A DNA stretch of 64,000 bases, taken from positions 1 to 64,000 of the forward strand of contig NZ_BMJP01000004.1 of the NCBI RefSeq assembly GCF_014643515.1, written 5' to 3'. The position numbers and the translations under genes were made by a program. Every line of letters starts with the position of its first letter. Position 1 is the first letter of the stretch. This DNA comes from Sphingomonas prati (GTDB lineage: Bacteria; Pseudomonadota; Alphaproteobacteria; Sphingomonadales; Sphingomonadaceae). Shown in pieces: positions 9,307-19,207 of this stretch. Under the pieces are notes generated by a model. It had not been told where the DNA came from and ran no database searches. It saw only the letters and a program-made list of their open reading frames with translations.

Positions 9307-10298
9307 CGACGCTCCGCCTGCTCCCGGACACCGACAGCCCGCTCGATCACGCCACCGCACTCGCGGCATTCGGCGACATGCTCGACGGCCGCGTGCCCGA
9401 CGCGGAGGCCGCCGCCTTCCTCACCGGCCTCACGGTGCGCGAGGAAACCGCGATCGAGATCGCCGCCGCCGCCCAAGCCCTGCGGGAGCGCATGATCCCG
9501 GTCCAGGCACCCGCCAACGCGATCGACGTCTGCGGCACCGGTGGCGACGGCAGCCACAGCCTCAACGTCTCGACCGCCGTCGCGATCGTCGTTGCGGCCT
9601 GCGGCATCCCCGTCGCCAAGCACGGCAACCGCGCCGCCTCGTCCAGCGCCGGTGCGGCCGACACGCTGGAGGCCCTCGGCCTCGATCTCGACCGCGCCTC
9701 GGCGATCGCGGAGGACACGCTCGGCACGATCGGCATCGCCTTCCTGTTCGCGCAGAAACATCACCCCGCACTCGGTCGGCTCGCCCCCGTCCGCCGCGCG
9801 ATCGGCCGCCGCACGATCTTCAACCTCATCGGCCCGATCGCGAACCCGGCACGCGTCCGGCGCCAGCTGATCGGCGTCGCGCGGCCCGACTTCCTGCCGA
9901 CCTATGCCACCGCACTCCGCCTGATCGGCGTCGACAGCGCGATGATCGTCGCCGGCGACGAACCGCTCGACGAACTGTCGGTCTGCGCGCCCTCCACCGC
10001 GATCCGTATCGGTGCCTGCGGCGACCGGACCGAGCGGATCACGCCTGCCGACGCTGGCCTGCCGACCTACGGCCTCGACGACCTGCGCGGCGGCGACCCG
10101 GCCTATAACGCCGCCGCACTCACAGCTTTGCTGGTCGGTGCGCCCGGTGCCTATCGCGACGCGGTGCTGCTCAACGCGGCCGGCGCGCTGATCGTCGCGG
10201 ATGCCGTATCGGACTGGACCGACGGCGTGGCACTGGCCGCCGACGCGATCGACTCCGGTCGCGCCGCAACTTTGCTCTCGCAATGGATCGCCGCCTGA
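9303..10298 (+). CDS. trpD: Anthranilate phosphoribosyltransferase
   Basis: A 331-residue enzyme transferring phosphoribose from PRPP to anthranilate, second step of the tryptophan branch. The PRPP loop reads [17 protein letters not shown] near residues 77-93, followed by KHGNRAASS and further on [13 protein letters not shown]. Length is normal. It overlaps trpG upstream by four bases and trpC downstream by one base (TGATG), giving a tightly coupled trpGDC string. Confidence 0.95.
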   Translation: MTTLRLLPDTDSPLDHATALAAFGDMLDGRVPDAEAAAFLTGLTVREETAIEIAAAAQALRERMIPVQAPANAIDVCGTGGDGSHSLNVSTAVAIVVAACGIPVAKHGNRAASSSAGAADTLEALGLDLDRASAIAEDTLGTIGIAFLFAQKHHPALGRLAPVRRAIGRRTIFNLIGPIANPARVRRQLIGVARPDFLPTYATALRLIGVDSAMIVAGDEPLDELSVCAPSTAIRIGACGDRTERITPADAGLPTYGLDDLRGGDPAYNAAALTALLVGAPGAYRDAVLLNAAGALIVADAVSDWTDGVALAADAIDSGRAATLLSQWIAA

Positions 10299-11089
10299 TG
10301 TCCGACCGCCTCCGCGAAATCTGCGCCACCACGCGCACCCATGTCGCCGCGATGAAGACCGCGCTGCCGCCCTCCGAACTCGCCGCGCGCATCGCCGCCG
10401 CCTCGCCGCCGCGCGGCTTCCGCGCCGCGCTCGATGCAAAGGTCGCGGCCGGCGGCTACGGCCTGATCGCCGAGATCAAGAAGGCCTCCCCCTCCAAGGG
10501 GCTCATCCGCGCCGACTTCGATCCCCCCGCCCACGCCCGCGCCTATGAAGCCGGCGGCGCCGCCTGCCTCTCGGTCCTGACCGACCGACCCTATTTTCAG
10601 GGCGACGACGCCTATCTCGTCGCCGCCCGCGCCGCCGTGACGATCCCCGCGCTTCGCAAGGACTTCATGGTCGACCCGTGGCAGGTGGCCGAGGCGCGTG
10701 CGCTGGGAGCGGACGCGATCCTCATCATCGTCGCCGCACTCGACGACGCGCAGATGGCCGAGATCGAGTCCGCCGCGATCGACCACGGCATGGACGTGCT
10801 GGTCGAGGTCCACGACCGCACCGAACTCGATCGCGCACTGGCGCTGCGCAGCCGGCTGATCGGCGTCAATAACCGTGACCTGCGCGACTTTTCGGTCGAT
10901 CTGGCGCGGACCGAAGAACTGGCCGCTCACGTCCCGGCCGGCACCACTCTGGTCGCCGAAAGCGGCATCGCCGGCCCCGCGGACCTCACCCGCCTCGCCG
11001 CGCACGGCGTCCGCTGTTTCCTCGTCGGCGAAACGCTCATGCGTCATGCCGACGTCGAATCGGCGACCCGCGCGTTGCTGACCCCATGA
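10298..11089 (+). CDS. trpC: Indole-3-glycerol-phosphate synthase
   Basis: A 263-residue TIM-barrel enzyme that closes the indole ring. Visible blocks are [14 protein letters not shown] near 53-66, [44 protein letters not shown] and [11 protein letters not shown], all standard. The ATG at 10298 overlaps the trpD stop as TGATG; a start five codons upstream is possible but less usual. It is not fused to TrpF. The stop overlaps the moaC start (ATGA). Confidence 0.95.
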   Translation: MSDRLREICATTRTHVAAMKTALPPSELAARIAAASPPRGFRAALDAKVAAGGYGLIAEIKKASPSKGLIRADFDPPAHARAYEAGGAACLSVLTDRPYFQGDDAYLVAARAAVTIPALRKDFMVDPWQVAEARALGADAILIIVAALDDAQMAEIESAAIDHGMDVLVEVHDRTELDRALALRSRLIGVNNRDLRDFSVDLARTEELAAHVPAGTTLVAESGIAGPADLTRLAAHGVRCFLVGETLMRHADVESATRALLTP

Positions 11090-11556
11090 CCACACTCACC
11101 CATCTCGACGACCGCGGCGCCGCCCGCATGGTCGACGTCACCGCAAAGCCCGACACCCGCCGCTCGGCCACCGCCAGCGGCCACATCGCGATCGCTGCGC
11201 CCGCGCTCGCCGCAATCCGTGACGGCGCGGTGGCGAAGGGCGACGTCCTGGCCGTCGCCCGCATCGCCGGCATCATGGCCGCCAAGCGCGCCTCCGACCT
11301 CATCCCGCTCTGCCACCCGCTCCCGATCGGCGGCGTCACGGTGGACCTCGAACTCGGCGACGAGGGCATCACCGTCACCGCCACCGTCGTCACCACCCAC
11401 GGCACCGGCGTGGAGATGGAAGCCATGACTGCCGTCTCGGTCGCCCTCCTGACGATCTACGACATGGCCAAAGCCCTCGACCGCGGCATGACGATCGGCG
11501 CAGTCCGCCTCCTCGCCAAATCCGGCGGCCGCTCCGGCGACTGGCATGCGGCGTGA
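11086..11556 (+). CDS. moaC: Cyclic pyranopterin monophosphate synthase
   Basis: A 156-residue enzyme making cyclic pyranopterin monophosphate in molybdenum cofactor synthesis. [10 protein letters not shown] near 66-75 and [20 protein letters not shown] near 105-124 are the family signatures, including the lysine of the following AKALDRG. It overlaps trpC by four bases, so cofactor genes are co-translated with the tryptophan genes; no obvious metabolic reason is visible for that linkage. Confidence 0.95.
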   Translation: MTTLTHLDDRGAARMVDVTAKPDTRRSATASGHIAIAAPALAAIRDGAVAKGDVLAVARIAGIMAAKRASDLIPLCHPLPIGGVTVDLELGDEGITVTATVVTTHGTGVEMEAMTAVSVALLTIYDMAKALDRGMTIGAVRLLAKSGGRSGDWHAA

Positions 11557-12755
11557 TGGTCGGCGGTAATACGGCCCTCCTCCCCGTCCCCGAGGCCCTC
11601 GCCCGCCTCCTGGCGCTGGCCCCCGCGCCGGAGACCGAACAGGCCCCGCTGCTTGCCGCGCTCGGCCGCACGCTCACCGCCCCGATCCACGCCGTCCGCA
11701 CCCAACCTGCGGCCGATCTGTCCGCGATGGACGGCTACGCACTCCGCTTCGCCGAACTCGGCCAGCTGCTGACCGTGGTGGGCGAGGCCGCCGCCGGCGC
11801 CGCCCCCTTCACGATCCAGCCGGGGCAGGCCGCGCGCATCTTCACCGGTGCCGCCGTGCCGGCCAGCGCCGACGTCATCCTGGTGCAGGAGGAAGCCGCG
11901 CGCGACGGCGACCGCCTGACCCTCAACGGCGAAGGTCCCCCCGCCCCCGGCGCACACATCCGCCGCAAGGGCTACGACTTTTCCGCGGGCGAACTGCTGA
12001 TCCCCGCGGGCACCGTCGTCACCGCCGCCGTCATCGCGCTCGCCGCCGCCGCCGGTCACGCCACCCTGCCCGTTCCGCGTCGCCCGCGCGTCGTCATCCT
12101 GTCGACCGGCAACGAACTCGTGCCACCCGGCATGCCCGTCACCGGCGTCCAGTTGCCCTCCTCGAACGCCCCAATGCTTGCCGCGCTGCTCGCGCGCCTG
12201 CCGGTCGAGGTCGAGGATCGCGGCATCGTGCGCGACGATCTGGCCACCATCACCGAAGCCTTCCGCGATGCGGCGCAGACCGCGGACATCATCGTCACCA
12301 CCGGCGGCGCCTCGGTCGGCGATCACGACCTCGTCCGCCCGGCGCTGATCGCGGCGGGGGCGGAGATCGACTTCTGGCGGATCGCCCTCCGCCCCGGCAA
12401 ACCGCTGCTCGCCGGCCACATCGGCAAGACAATCGCGCTCGGCCTGCCCGGCAATCCCGGCTCCGCCTACGTCACCGCTCTCCTGTTCCTCCTGCCGCTC
12501 GCGGCGCGCTGCGCGGGGGCGGAGCATCTGCTGCCACAGCCGCACGACATGCGGATCGCGGGGCCCCTTCCCGCCACCGGCCCGCGCCGCGACTATGTCC
12601 GCGCCTTCACCCGTGACGGCGAAGCGCACCCCATCCTCGGGCAGGACAGCGCAGCACTCCGCCGCCTGCCCGAGGCGGACCTGCTGGTCCTGCGGGAGGC
12701 GCATAGTCCGCCGGCGGAAGCCGGTACCGTGGTCACGGCGATTCGCATCGCTTGA
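11556..12755 (+). CDS. moeA: Molybdopterin molybdenumtransferase
   Basis: A 399-residue enzyme inserting molybdate into adenylylated molybdopterin. Markers are LSAMDGYALR near 46-55, GAAVPASADVILVQEE near 96-111, VVILSTGNELVPPG near 179-192, TTGGASVGDHD near 247-257 and the GLPGNPGSA block near 305. The ATG at 11556 overlaps the moaC stop as TGATG; a GTG one codon earlier is an alternative. It closes the trpGDC-moaC-moeA string; lexA follows after 57 bases with its own promoter. Confidence 0.93.
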   Translation: MVGGNTALLPVPEALARLLALAPAPETEQAPLLAALGRTLTAPIHAVRTQPAADLSAMDGYALRFAELGQLLTVVGEAAAGAAPFTIQPGQAARIFTGAAVPASADVILVQEEAARDGDRLTLNGEGPPAPGAHIRRKGYDFSAGELLIPAGTVVTAAVIALAAAAGHATLPVPRRPRVVILSTGNELVPPGMPVTGVQLPSSNAPMLAALLARLPVEVEDRGIVRDDLATITEAFRDAAQTADIIVTTGGASVGDHDLVRPALIAAGAEIDFWRIALRPGKPLLAGHIGKTIALGLPGNPGSAYVTALLFLLPLAARCAGAEHLLPQPHDMRIAGPLPATGPRRDYVRAFTRDGEAHPILGQDSAALRRLPEADLLVLREAHSPPAEAGTVVTAIRIA

Positions 12756-12780
12756 CAGCACCGTATACTGTTTCTACACG
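12752..12780 (+). promoter_or_regulatory. Probable lexA promoter
   Basis: TTGACA at 12752-12757 and TACACG at 12775-12780 are separated by 17 bases. The -35 is a perfect match; the -10 is partial. The SOS box starts at the last base of the -10, so bound LexA would occlude the start of transcription. Confidence 0.55.
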
Positions 12781-12794
12781 TTCCCCGTTCGTTC
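12780..12794 (+). promoter_or_regulatory. SOS box (LexA operator)
   Basis: GTTC at 12780-12783 and GTTC at 12791-12794 are spaced by exactly seven bases, giving the direct-repeat operator GTTC-N7-GTTC known for alphaproteobacterial LexA. It lies 18 bases before the lexA start codon, which indicates autoregulation. A third GTTC at 12787-12790 directly abuts the second half-site. Confidence 0.85.
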
Positions 12795-12812
12795 TTTCGA
12801 AGGGGTCCTGCG

Positions 12813-13496
12813 ATGCTTACGCGCAAGCAGCACGAGTTGCTCAGTTTCATCAGCGACCGTCTCGGTGAAACCGGCGTGTCCCCCTCGTTCGAGGAGATGA
12901 AGGAGGCGCTCGACCTGAAATCCAAGTCCGGCGTCCACCGGCTGGTCAGCGCGCTCGAGGAACGCAATTTCATCCGCCGCCTGCCGAACCGCGCCCGCGC
13001 GCTGGAAGTGATGCGCCTGCCGGAAGGCATGAAGTCGCTCGCCCCCACGCCGCGCCTCGTGACCACCCCGCCGGCCGCACCGCGCGCACCCTTGCCGGTG
13101 CTCGCCGCCGCCAACGACGTGCTCGAAATCCCGCTCCACGGCCGCATCGCCGCCGGCGTGCCGATCGAGGCGATCGAGGGCCAGACCATGCTTTCCGTCC
13201 CCGCCGCGCTGCTCGGCCCCGGCGAACATTATGCGCTGGAGGTCTCCGGCGATTCGATGGTCGAAGCCGGCATCCTTGACGGCGACTACGCGCTCGTCCG
13301 CCGCCAGGAACAGGCGCACGAAGGCGACATCGTCGTGGCCCTCGTCCACGAACACGAAGCCACCCTCAAATACTGGCGCCACGAAGGCGGCATGGTCCGC
13401 CTCGACCCCGCCAACCGCGCCTACGATCCCCAGCGCTACGCCCCCAACGAAGTCCGCGTCCAGGGCCGCCTGGCGGGCCTGCTGCGCCGCTACTGA
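12813..13496 (+). CDS. lexA: LexA repressor
   Basis: SOS regulator of 227 residues. The N-terminal winged helix ([44 protein letters not shown]) is followed by a linker rich in Pro/Ala and an S24 peptidase domain. The autocleavage bond is Ala114-Gly115 in RIAAGVP, with Ser148 (GDSMVEAG) and Lys186 (ATLKYW) as the Ser/Lys dyad. RBS AAGGGG lies at 12800. The GTTC-N7-GTTC operator directly upstream indicates autoregulation. Confidence 0.97.
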   Translation: MLTRKQHELLSFISDRLGETGVSPSFEEMKEALDLKSKSGVHRLVSALEERNFIRRLPNRARALEVMRLPEGMKSLAPTPRLVTTPPAAPRAPLPVLAAANDVLEIPLHGRIAAGVPIEAIEGQTMLSVPAALLGPGEHYALEVSGDSMVEAGILDGDYALVRRQEQAHEGDIVVALVHEHEATLKYWRHEGGMVRLDPANRAYDPQRYAPNEVRVQGRLAGLLRRY

Positions 13497-13575
13497 AGCT
13501 AACGGACGAAGGGGTAGAAGCCACTCGACGGCTGAGTTTCGTGACGGCGGCAGGCCGGGGGGTGCCAACCGCCCT

Positions 13576-13601
13576 CCGTTCGGTTCGAGCCTGTCGAAAA
13601 C
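13576..13601 (+). repeat. Family A repeat, single arm
   Basis: It carries CGGTTCGAGCCTGTCGAAAAC, differing by one base from the arms at 5073 and 26056. The opposite arm is absent, so this copy cannot form the full hairpin. Confidence 0.65.
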
Positions 13602-13675
13602 CCTGTCCACACGAGGTGAGCGACCTACCGAAGCGGCATCGCCCCTTCAAACCTTACCACCTGTCGTCCCCAACC

Positions 13676-13725
13676 CCGTCCATCCCGAGCGAAGTCGAGG
13701 GACCCTTCTAGCGCAGTCGAGAAGT
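13676..13725 (+). repeat. Family B repeat, partial copy
   Basis: CCATCCCGAGCGAAGTCGAG is followed by GCGCAGTCGAGAAG, matching the left half of the family B palindrome at 5176. The distal arm is missing. Confidence 0.65.
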
Positions 13726-13851
13726 CAACAGCACCCCTCGCGCCACGCTTGCGGGAAACGACAGGCCGTTCGCGCGAAAGCTTAAGATGCGCGTACGGTT
13801 GTTGTCATGTTGAAACGGCAGGGCAACCTTCCGGCTCGACCCCGCTGCCCC

Positions 13852-13993
13852 CCTACCCGTTCGTGCTGAGTAGAGACCGAGTAGCGCACTTGCGCGTATC
13901 GAGGGCTCGTATCGAAGCACCGTCTCAAGCGCAGCGCCCATCCTTCGATACGGGTCGTCGGCTTCGCTCAGCCCCTACTCAGGATAAACGGGT
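13852..13993. repeat. Inverted repeat, family D
   Basis: ACCCGTTCGTGCTGAGTAG near 13855 is answered by CTACTCAGGATAAACGGGT near 13974-13993, with inner segments TATCGAAGCACC and CCTTCGATACGGG that are roughly complementary. The element is about 140 bases long and could fold into a long imperfect hairpin. Confidence 0.55.
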
Positions 13994-14054
13994 AAGCCGC
14001 GGAGCCGTGCGTAGATCACGAAGCCAAGCATCCAGTATTCTGACGCCAAACCGC

Positions 14055-15788
14055 TCACCGCACTAGCCCATCAACATTGTTACTGATCACCCGACCCGAC
14101 CGCCGCTCCGAATCGCGAGGTCCCGCGGTCCCACCCGACCGAGCCCAATTCCCCCGCTCAAACCGCCGCCCAGCACCCCGCCGCCCAAACCGCTTCCGAA
14201 CCACCACCGTCGGTACCCACGGATGCGCATCCCCCGCCCGCCGCACGCTCCGCACCACCGCCCGCTCTAGGTCGATCGCCAGCCCGCCGGTCCGCTCCAA
14301 CAACCCGCGATCCGCGCGCAGCCAGCGCGGCTGACAGGTCCGCGGCAGATACCGATCGCTCACCACGATATCGGCCGCCCCGCAGGCCCGGTTCATCTCC
14401 GCGATCTCGACCAGATACGCACTCCGCGTCGCGAGCAGCCGCCACGTCCGCCCGCGGCGCACGATATCCGCCACGCACAGGTCCGCGCTGCACGCCCCGC
14501 CCGCCACCCGCTCGAACTCCACCGCCTCGTCGCTCACCCCGGCATTCTCGCCGAGCAAACTCCTCACATAATCCCCCGCCCGCGGCCGCAGCAGCGCGAG
14601 CGACCCGTCGTCCCCGCGCAGCGCCAGATGCCGCCCGTCCCCCGTTACCAGCAGGTCCGGCGCCGGTGTCGCCAACGCCCACACCGCCCCCACCACCAGC
14701 GGCAGCAAACCCAGCCGCCGCACCCAAGTCCGCCACAGCGCGATCCACAGCCCGCCCGCCACCATCGCGGCATAGGCGCCGTCCGGCATCGCGGGCAGCG
14801 CCTGCACCGATCCGGGTGCCGCCGCCACCGCGCGCGCCAGCCACAGCAGTGCGTCCGTCGCCAGCCCCGCAATCCACCACGCCGGCCGCCCCAGCCCGAC
14901 CGCATCGAGCAGCAGCGCCACCGCCTCCGCCGGCATGATGACGAACGTCGTCAATGGGATCGCGACGATATTGGCCGCCGCCCCGTACAGCCCGGCCTTG
15001 TGGAAATGATACAGCGCAATCGGCATCAGCGCGATCTCGACCACGATCCCGGTCGCCAGCAGCATCAGCAAAGACCGCCCCCAGCGCCGAACAAAACCCG
15101 CCTCGCTCGGCGCCGACAGCCGCCGCGCCACCGGCCATTCCGCAAACGCCACGATCGACGCGACCGCGGCAAAGCTCAGCTGGAAACTCGCTCCCGCCAC
15201 CGCCTCCGGCCAGAGCAGCAGCACGAACAGCGCGCCCGCCGCCACCAGCCGCAACGTCACCGCCTCCCGCCCGATCGCGATCCCCGCCAGCACCAGCATC
15301 GCCGCCACGCACGACCGGATCGTCGGCACCTCGGCTCCCGTCAAAAGCGTATAGGCCACCCCCATCCCGGCCCCACCCGCCGCGGCGATCAGCGGCAGGG
15401 GCAACCGCAACGCCGCCCAGGGGCTCAGCGCGAGCAACCGCAGCACGATCAGCATCGTCGCCGCCACCACCGCAGTCACATGTAGCCCGCTGACCGACAA
15501 CAGATGCGCCAGCCCGCTGCGCCGCATCGCCTCCGCATCCTCCAGCGGCAGCGCGCCTTGGTCGCCCGTCGCCAGCGCGGTCGCGAAACCGCCCGCCGCC
15601 CCCGGCAACCGCGCCTGGATATGCGCCGACATCCGCGCCCGCACCCCGGCCAGCCCGTCGCGCGCCACCGGGGCGGCCTCGACCACCCGTATCCCCGGCA
15701 ACGCCTTCCCCGTCGCGCCCAGCCCCTGGAACCACGCCGTCCGCACAAAGCTGTACCCGCCCGGCACCGCCGCGTCGGCCGGCGGCAT
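14055..15788 (-). pseudogene. comEC: ComEC/Rec2 family DNA-uptake channel, C-terminal fragment
   Basis: A 577-residue fragment with the competence domain ([15 protein letters not shown], many hydrophobic helices) and a metallo-beta-lactamase-like C-terminal region. It should be one protein with the N-terminal fragment upstream, but one base is missing near 15797, so the first frame ends in TGA and this fragment restarts at ATG in a TGATG overlap ([11 protein letters not shown]). Intact relatives read through as ...[10 protein letters not shown]... in one frame. The two pieces add up to about 735 residues, normal for ComEC. Either a real frameshift, a coupled split gene, or a sequence error. 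Confidence 0.8.
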
Positions 15789-16261
15789 CAACCGCGCCGC
15801 AACGCGATCCGCGCGCCCGGCGCCAGCCCGGCCGGCACATCCGCATCGGCGATGTTCACCCTGGTCCGCGGCGGCAGCGCACCGCCCGTACCGACATCGG
15901 GCACCAGCACGACCCGCACCAGCTCCCGCGCGGGCAACGGATCGACCACCACCACCCGCGCCTCGAACGTCGCCACCGTCGTCCGCGCCAGCACCGGTGC
16001 CGCCACCCGCTCCGCCCGCGCCCAGATCAGCCCGCAGCCCAGCGCCGCGAGCCCCGCGAACACCGCCACCGCCCGTGCCGCCCGCCCGCCGCCCGGCATC
16101 GCCAGCCCGGCCAGCGCCGTCCCGCCCGCCAGCAGCAGGAACACCGTCCACGCCGCAACGTCGGGCAGCAGCAGCCAGGCGGTGATCCCGCACGCCAGCG
16201 CCACCGGCACCCACAGCACCAGCTGATCGCGCTCCGCCTCCAGCCAGATTTCGACGGACAT
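15788..16261 (-). pseudogene. comEC: ComEC N-terminal fragment (frameshifted)
   Basis: A 157-residue fragment beginning [17 protein letters not shown] with two hydrophobic helices near 16-55 and a DUF4131-like soluble region ending in [10 protein letters not shown]. Restoring one G after ...ATCGCGTTGCGG would continue as RARLMPP in the frame of the downstream fragment. The reading frame is open further upstream, but that part overlaps gltX in antisense. Start at 16261 is by similarity to the usual N-terminus and is uncertain. Confidence 0.75.
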
Positions 16262-16381
16262 GACGATGCGCGCGCCGACCCGACCCGCCGCACCGCTTCC
16301 CCCCTCTTTGAGCCGCCACCCCCGCATGCTAGGGGCGTGGCCGAACCGACTGGCCATGCGCCGATCTTGGAGAAAGCGCGC

Positions 16382-17824
16382 ATGGACGCAAGTGCCGATA
16401 CTGCCTCGAACACCGAAGTCGTCACGCGGTTCGCCCCGTCGCCGACCGGGTTCCTCCATATCGGCGGCGCGCGCACGGCCCTGTTCAACTGGCTGCTCGC
16501 CCGCCGCGCCGGGGGCCGCTTCCTGGTCCGGATCGAGGATACCGACCGCGCGCGCTCGACGCAGCCGGCGATCGACGCGATCCTCGACGGTATGCGCTGG
16601 CTCGGGCTCGACTGGGACGGCGAACCGGTGTTCCAGTTCCAGCGCGCCGCCCGCCATGCCGAAGTCGCACAGGCGATGCTCGACAGCGGCCACGCCTATA
16701 AATGCTTCGCCACCGCCGAGGAGCTGGAGGCGATGCGCGCCGACCAGCGCGCCCGCAAGCAGCCGCTGCGCTACGATGGCCGCTGGCGCGATCGCGATCC
16801 GGCTGAGGCGCCCGCCGGCGCGCCGTTCGTCGTCCGCCTGCGCGCTGAAACCACCGGCGCCACCACGATCCACGACCAGGTCCAGGGCGACGTCACCGTC
16901 CAGAATGCCGAGCTGGACGACATGGTCCTGCTCCGCTCGGACGGCACGCCGACCTACATGCTCGCCGTCGTCGTCGACGATCACGACATGGGCGTGACGC
17001 ACGTCGTGCGCGGCGACGACCATCTGAACAACGCATTCCGCCAGCTCGGCATCGTCCGCGCGATGGGCTGGGCCGAACCGGTCTACGCGCATATCCCGCT
17101 GATCCACGGCCCGGACGGCGCGAAACTGTCCAAGCGGCACGGCGCGCTCGGCGTCGAGGCCTACCGCGACGAACTCGGCATCTTGCCCGAGGCGCTCGAC
17201 AACTACCTGCTCCGGCTCGGCTGGGGCCACGGCGATACCGACATCATCGATCGGACTGCGGCGACCGCGCTGTTCGACCTGGCCGACGTCGGCCGCTCGC
17301 CCTCGCGCACCGACGCGAAGAAGCTCGAGAACCTCAACGGCCATTATATCCGCGAAGCGGACGATGCGCGCCTGACCGATCTCGTGGCCCCGCGCGTCGC
17401 GGCGCTGATCGACCGCCCGCTCACGCCCGACGACCACGCGCTCCTGCTCCGCGCCATGCCGGAATTGAAGCCCCGGGCGCGGGATTTGAACGATCTGGCC
17501 GATGGCGCATTGTTTCTGTACCGCACGCGCCCACTTCCGCTGGATGACAAGGCCGCAGGGCTGCTCCAGGGCGATGCGCCGGTCCTGCTCGCGACGATCG
17601 CGGGCGAACTGGCCGGTGTGGAGACATGGGACGTCGCCGGTGTGGAGGCGGCATTGCGTGTCGTCGCCGAACGGGCGGGACTTGGTCTCGGCAAGGTCGC
17701 GCAGCCGCTTCGTGCGGCGCTGACCGGCCGGACGACCTCGCCCGGTATCTTCGACGTAGTGGCGCTGTTGGGCCGCGACGAAACTCTGGCCCGCATCGGC
17801 GATCGCACCGCGACCGCTGCATGA
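16382..17824 (+). CDS. gltX: Glutamyl-tRNA synthetase
   Basis: Class I aminoacyl-tRNA synthetase of 480 residues. The HIGH-type motif is in [14 protein letters not shown] near 17-30 and the KMSKS-type motif is KLSKRHG near 251-257. The RBS GGAG precedes the ATG at 16382; an upstream in-frame start at 16337 lacks one. Whether it is discriminating or also charges tRNA-Gln cannot be decided here. It is divergent from comEC and is followed by gltA after 23 bases. Confidence 0.95.
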   Translation: MDASADTASNTEVVTRFAPSPTGFLHIGGARTALFNWLLARRAGGRFLVRIEDTDRARSTQPAIDAILDGMRWLGLDWDGEPVFQFQRAARHAEVAQAMLDSGHAYKCFATAEELEAMRADQRARKQPLRYDGRWRDRDPAEAPAGAPFVVRLRAETTGATTIHDQVQGDVTVQNAELDDMVLLRSDGTPTYMLAVVVDDHDMGVTHVVRGDDHLNNAFRQLGIVRAMGWAEPVYAHIPLIHGPDGAKLSKRHGALGVEAYRDELGILPEALDNYLLRLGWGHGDTDIIDRTAATALFDLADVGRSPSRTDAKKLENLNGHYIREADDARLTDLVAPRVAALIDRPLTPDDHALLLRAMPELKPRARDLNDLADGALFLYRTRPLPLDDKAAGLLQGDAPVLLATIAGELAGVETWDVAGVEAALRVVAERAGLGLGKVAQPLRAALTGRTTSPGIFDVVALLGRDETLARIGDRTATAA

Positions 17825-17847
17825 GATTGAACAGGAGGAAATAGCTT

Positions 17848-19131
17848 ATGGCTGACACCGCGAAATTTGAACTGGGTGCCAAGGGTTTCGAATATCCCGT
17901 CCTGACCGGCTCGACCGGCCCCGACGTCGTCGATATCCGCAGGCTGTATGCGCAGACCGGCGCATTCACCTACGATCCCGGCTTCACCTCCACCGCCAGC
18001 TGCGAATCGAAGATCACCTATATTGACGGTGACGCCGGCATCCTGCTGCACCGCGGCTACCCGATCGATCAGCTCGCCGAACAGTCCACCTTCATGGAGG
18101 TGGCGTACCTGCTGCTAAACGGCGAACTGCCCGACGGCACGACGCTGGAGGAGTTCAAGACCACCATCACGCGCCACACGATGGTGAACGAGCAGCTCGC
18201 GACCTTCTTCCGCGGGTTCCGTCGCGATGCCCATCCGATGGCCATCCTGTGCGGCGTCGTGGGTGCGCTCAGCGCCTTCTACCACGACTCGACCGACATC
18301 ATGGACCCGCAGCAGCGCATGATCGCCAGCCACCGGCTGATCGCGAAGATGCCGACGATCGCCGCGATGGCGTATAAATATTCGGTGGGGCAGCCCTTCG
18401 TCTATCCGCGCAACGACCTGAGCTACACCGCCAACTTCCTGCGCATGACCTTCTCGGTCCCGGCCGAGGAATATGAGGTCGATCCGGTCGTCGAAGCGGC
18501 GATGGACAAGATCTTCATCCTGCACGCCGATCACGAACAGAATGCGTCGACCTCGACCGTCCGGCTCGCCGGTTCGTCGGGCGCCAACCCGTTCGCGTGC
18601 ATCGCGGCCGGCATCGCCTGCCTCTGGGGCCCGGCGCATGGCGGCGCGAACGAGGCGGCACTCAACATGCTGCGCGAAATCGGCACGCCCGACCGCATTC
18701 CGGAATATATCGCCCGCGCCAAGAACAAGGACGATCCGTTCCGCCTGATGGGCTTCGGCCACCGCGTGTACAAGAATTTCGATCCGCGCGCGAAGGTGCT
18801 GTCCAAGGCCGCGGGCGAGGTTCTGGAGAAGCTCGGCCGCAACGATCCGGTGCTCGACACGGCACGCGAACTGGAGCGGATCGCGCTCGAGGATCCGTAC
18901 TTCATTGACAAGAAGCTTTACCCGAACGTCGATTTCTACTCGGGCGTGATCCTGTCGGCGATCGGTTTCCCGACGACGATGTTCACCGTGCTGTTCGCGC
19001 TTGCCCGCACCACCGGCTGGGTCGCGCAGTGGAACGAGATGATCGCCGATCCGGAGCAGAAGATCGGCCGCCCGCGCCAGCTCTACACGGGTGCCACGCA
19101 GCGCGACTACACCCCCGTCGCCAGCCGCTAA
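17848..19131 (+). CDS. gltA: Citrate synthase
   Basis: Type II (hexameric, NADH-regulated class) citrate synthase of 427 residues, first step of the TCA cycle. [15 protein letters not shown] carries one catalytic histidine, [17 protein letters not shown] the second, and [11 protein letters not shown] the catalytic Asp. A strong AGGAGG lies at 17833-17838, ten bases before the ATG. An inverted repeat after the stop likely ends transcription. Confidence 0.97.
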   Translation: MADTAKFELGAKGFEYPVLTGSTGPDVVDIRRLYAQTGAFTYDPGFTSTASCESKITYIDGDAGILLHRGYPIDQLAEQSTFMEVAYLLLNGELPDGTTLEEFKTTITRHTMVNEQLATFFRGFRRDAHPMAILCGVVGALSAFYHDSTDIMDPQQRMIASHRLIAKMPTIAAMAYKYSVGQPFVYPRNDLSYTANFLRMTFSVPAEEYEVDPVVEAAMDKIFILHADHEQNASTSTVRLAGSSGANPFACIAAGIACLWGPAHGGANEAALNMLREIGTPDRIPEYIARAKNKDDPFRLMGFGHRVYKNFDPRAKVLSKAAGEVLEKLGRNDPVLDTARELERIALEDPYFIDKKLYPNVDFYSGVILSAIGFPTTMFTVLFALARTTGWVAQWNEMIADPEQKIGRPRQLYTGATQRDYTPVASR

Positions 19132-19145
19132 GTCGATGCATTAAC

Positions 19146-19169
19146 CCCTCTCCCGGTCGCGGGAGAGGG
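19146..19169. terminator. Hairpin between convergent gltA and kinase-like gene
   Basis: CCCTCTCCCG (19146-19155) and CGGGAGAGGG (19160-19169) are perfectly complementary with a four-base loop. There is no T run on either side. Placement between convergent genes suggests a two-way terminator, but similar CCCTC palindromes recur at 44688, 45590 and 60783, so it may be a mobile repeat. Confidence 0.5.
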
Positions 19170-19207
19170 AGGGAGGGAGAGGGGACCGCACGAACAGTGC
19201 GCGCCTC

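Larger units (their letters stand above)
13497..14054. other. Repeat-filled intergenic region after lexA
   Basis: This 558-base gap between convergent lexA and comEC has no credible gene. It holds a family A arm (13576-13601), a family B partial copy (13676-13725) and a third palindrome type (family D) spanning about 13852-13993. Confidence 0.65.

Noticed and set aside
15788-17437. 549-codon minus-strand frame covering gltX antisense and the ComEC N-terminus
   Set aside because: Only the last 157 codons look like ComEC; the rest is antisense to gltX, so it was trimmed to 15788-16261.
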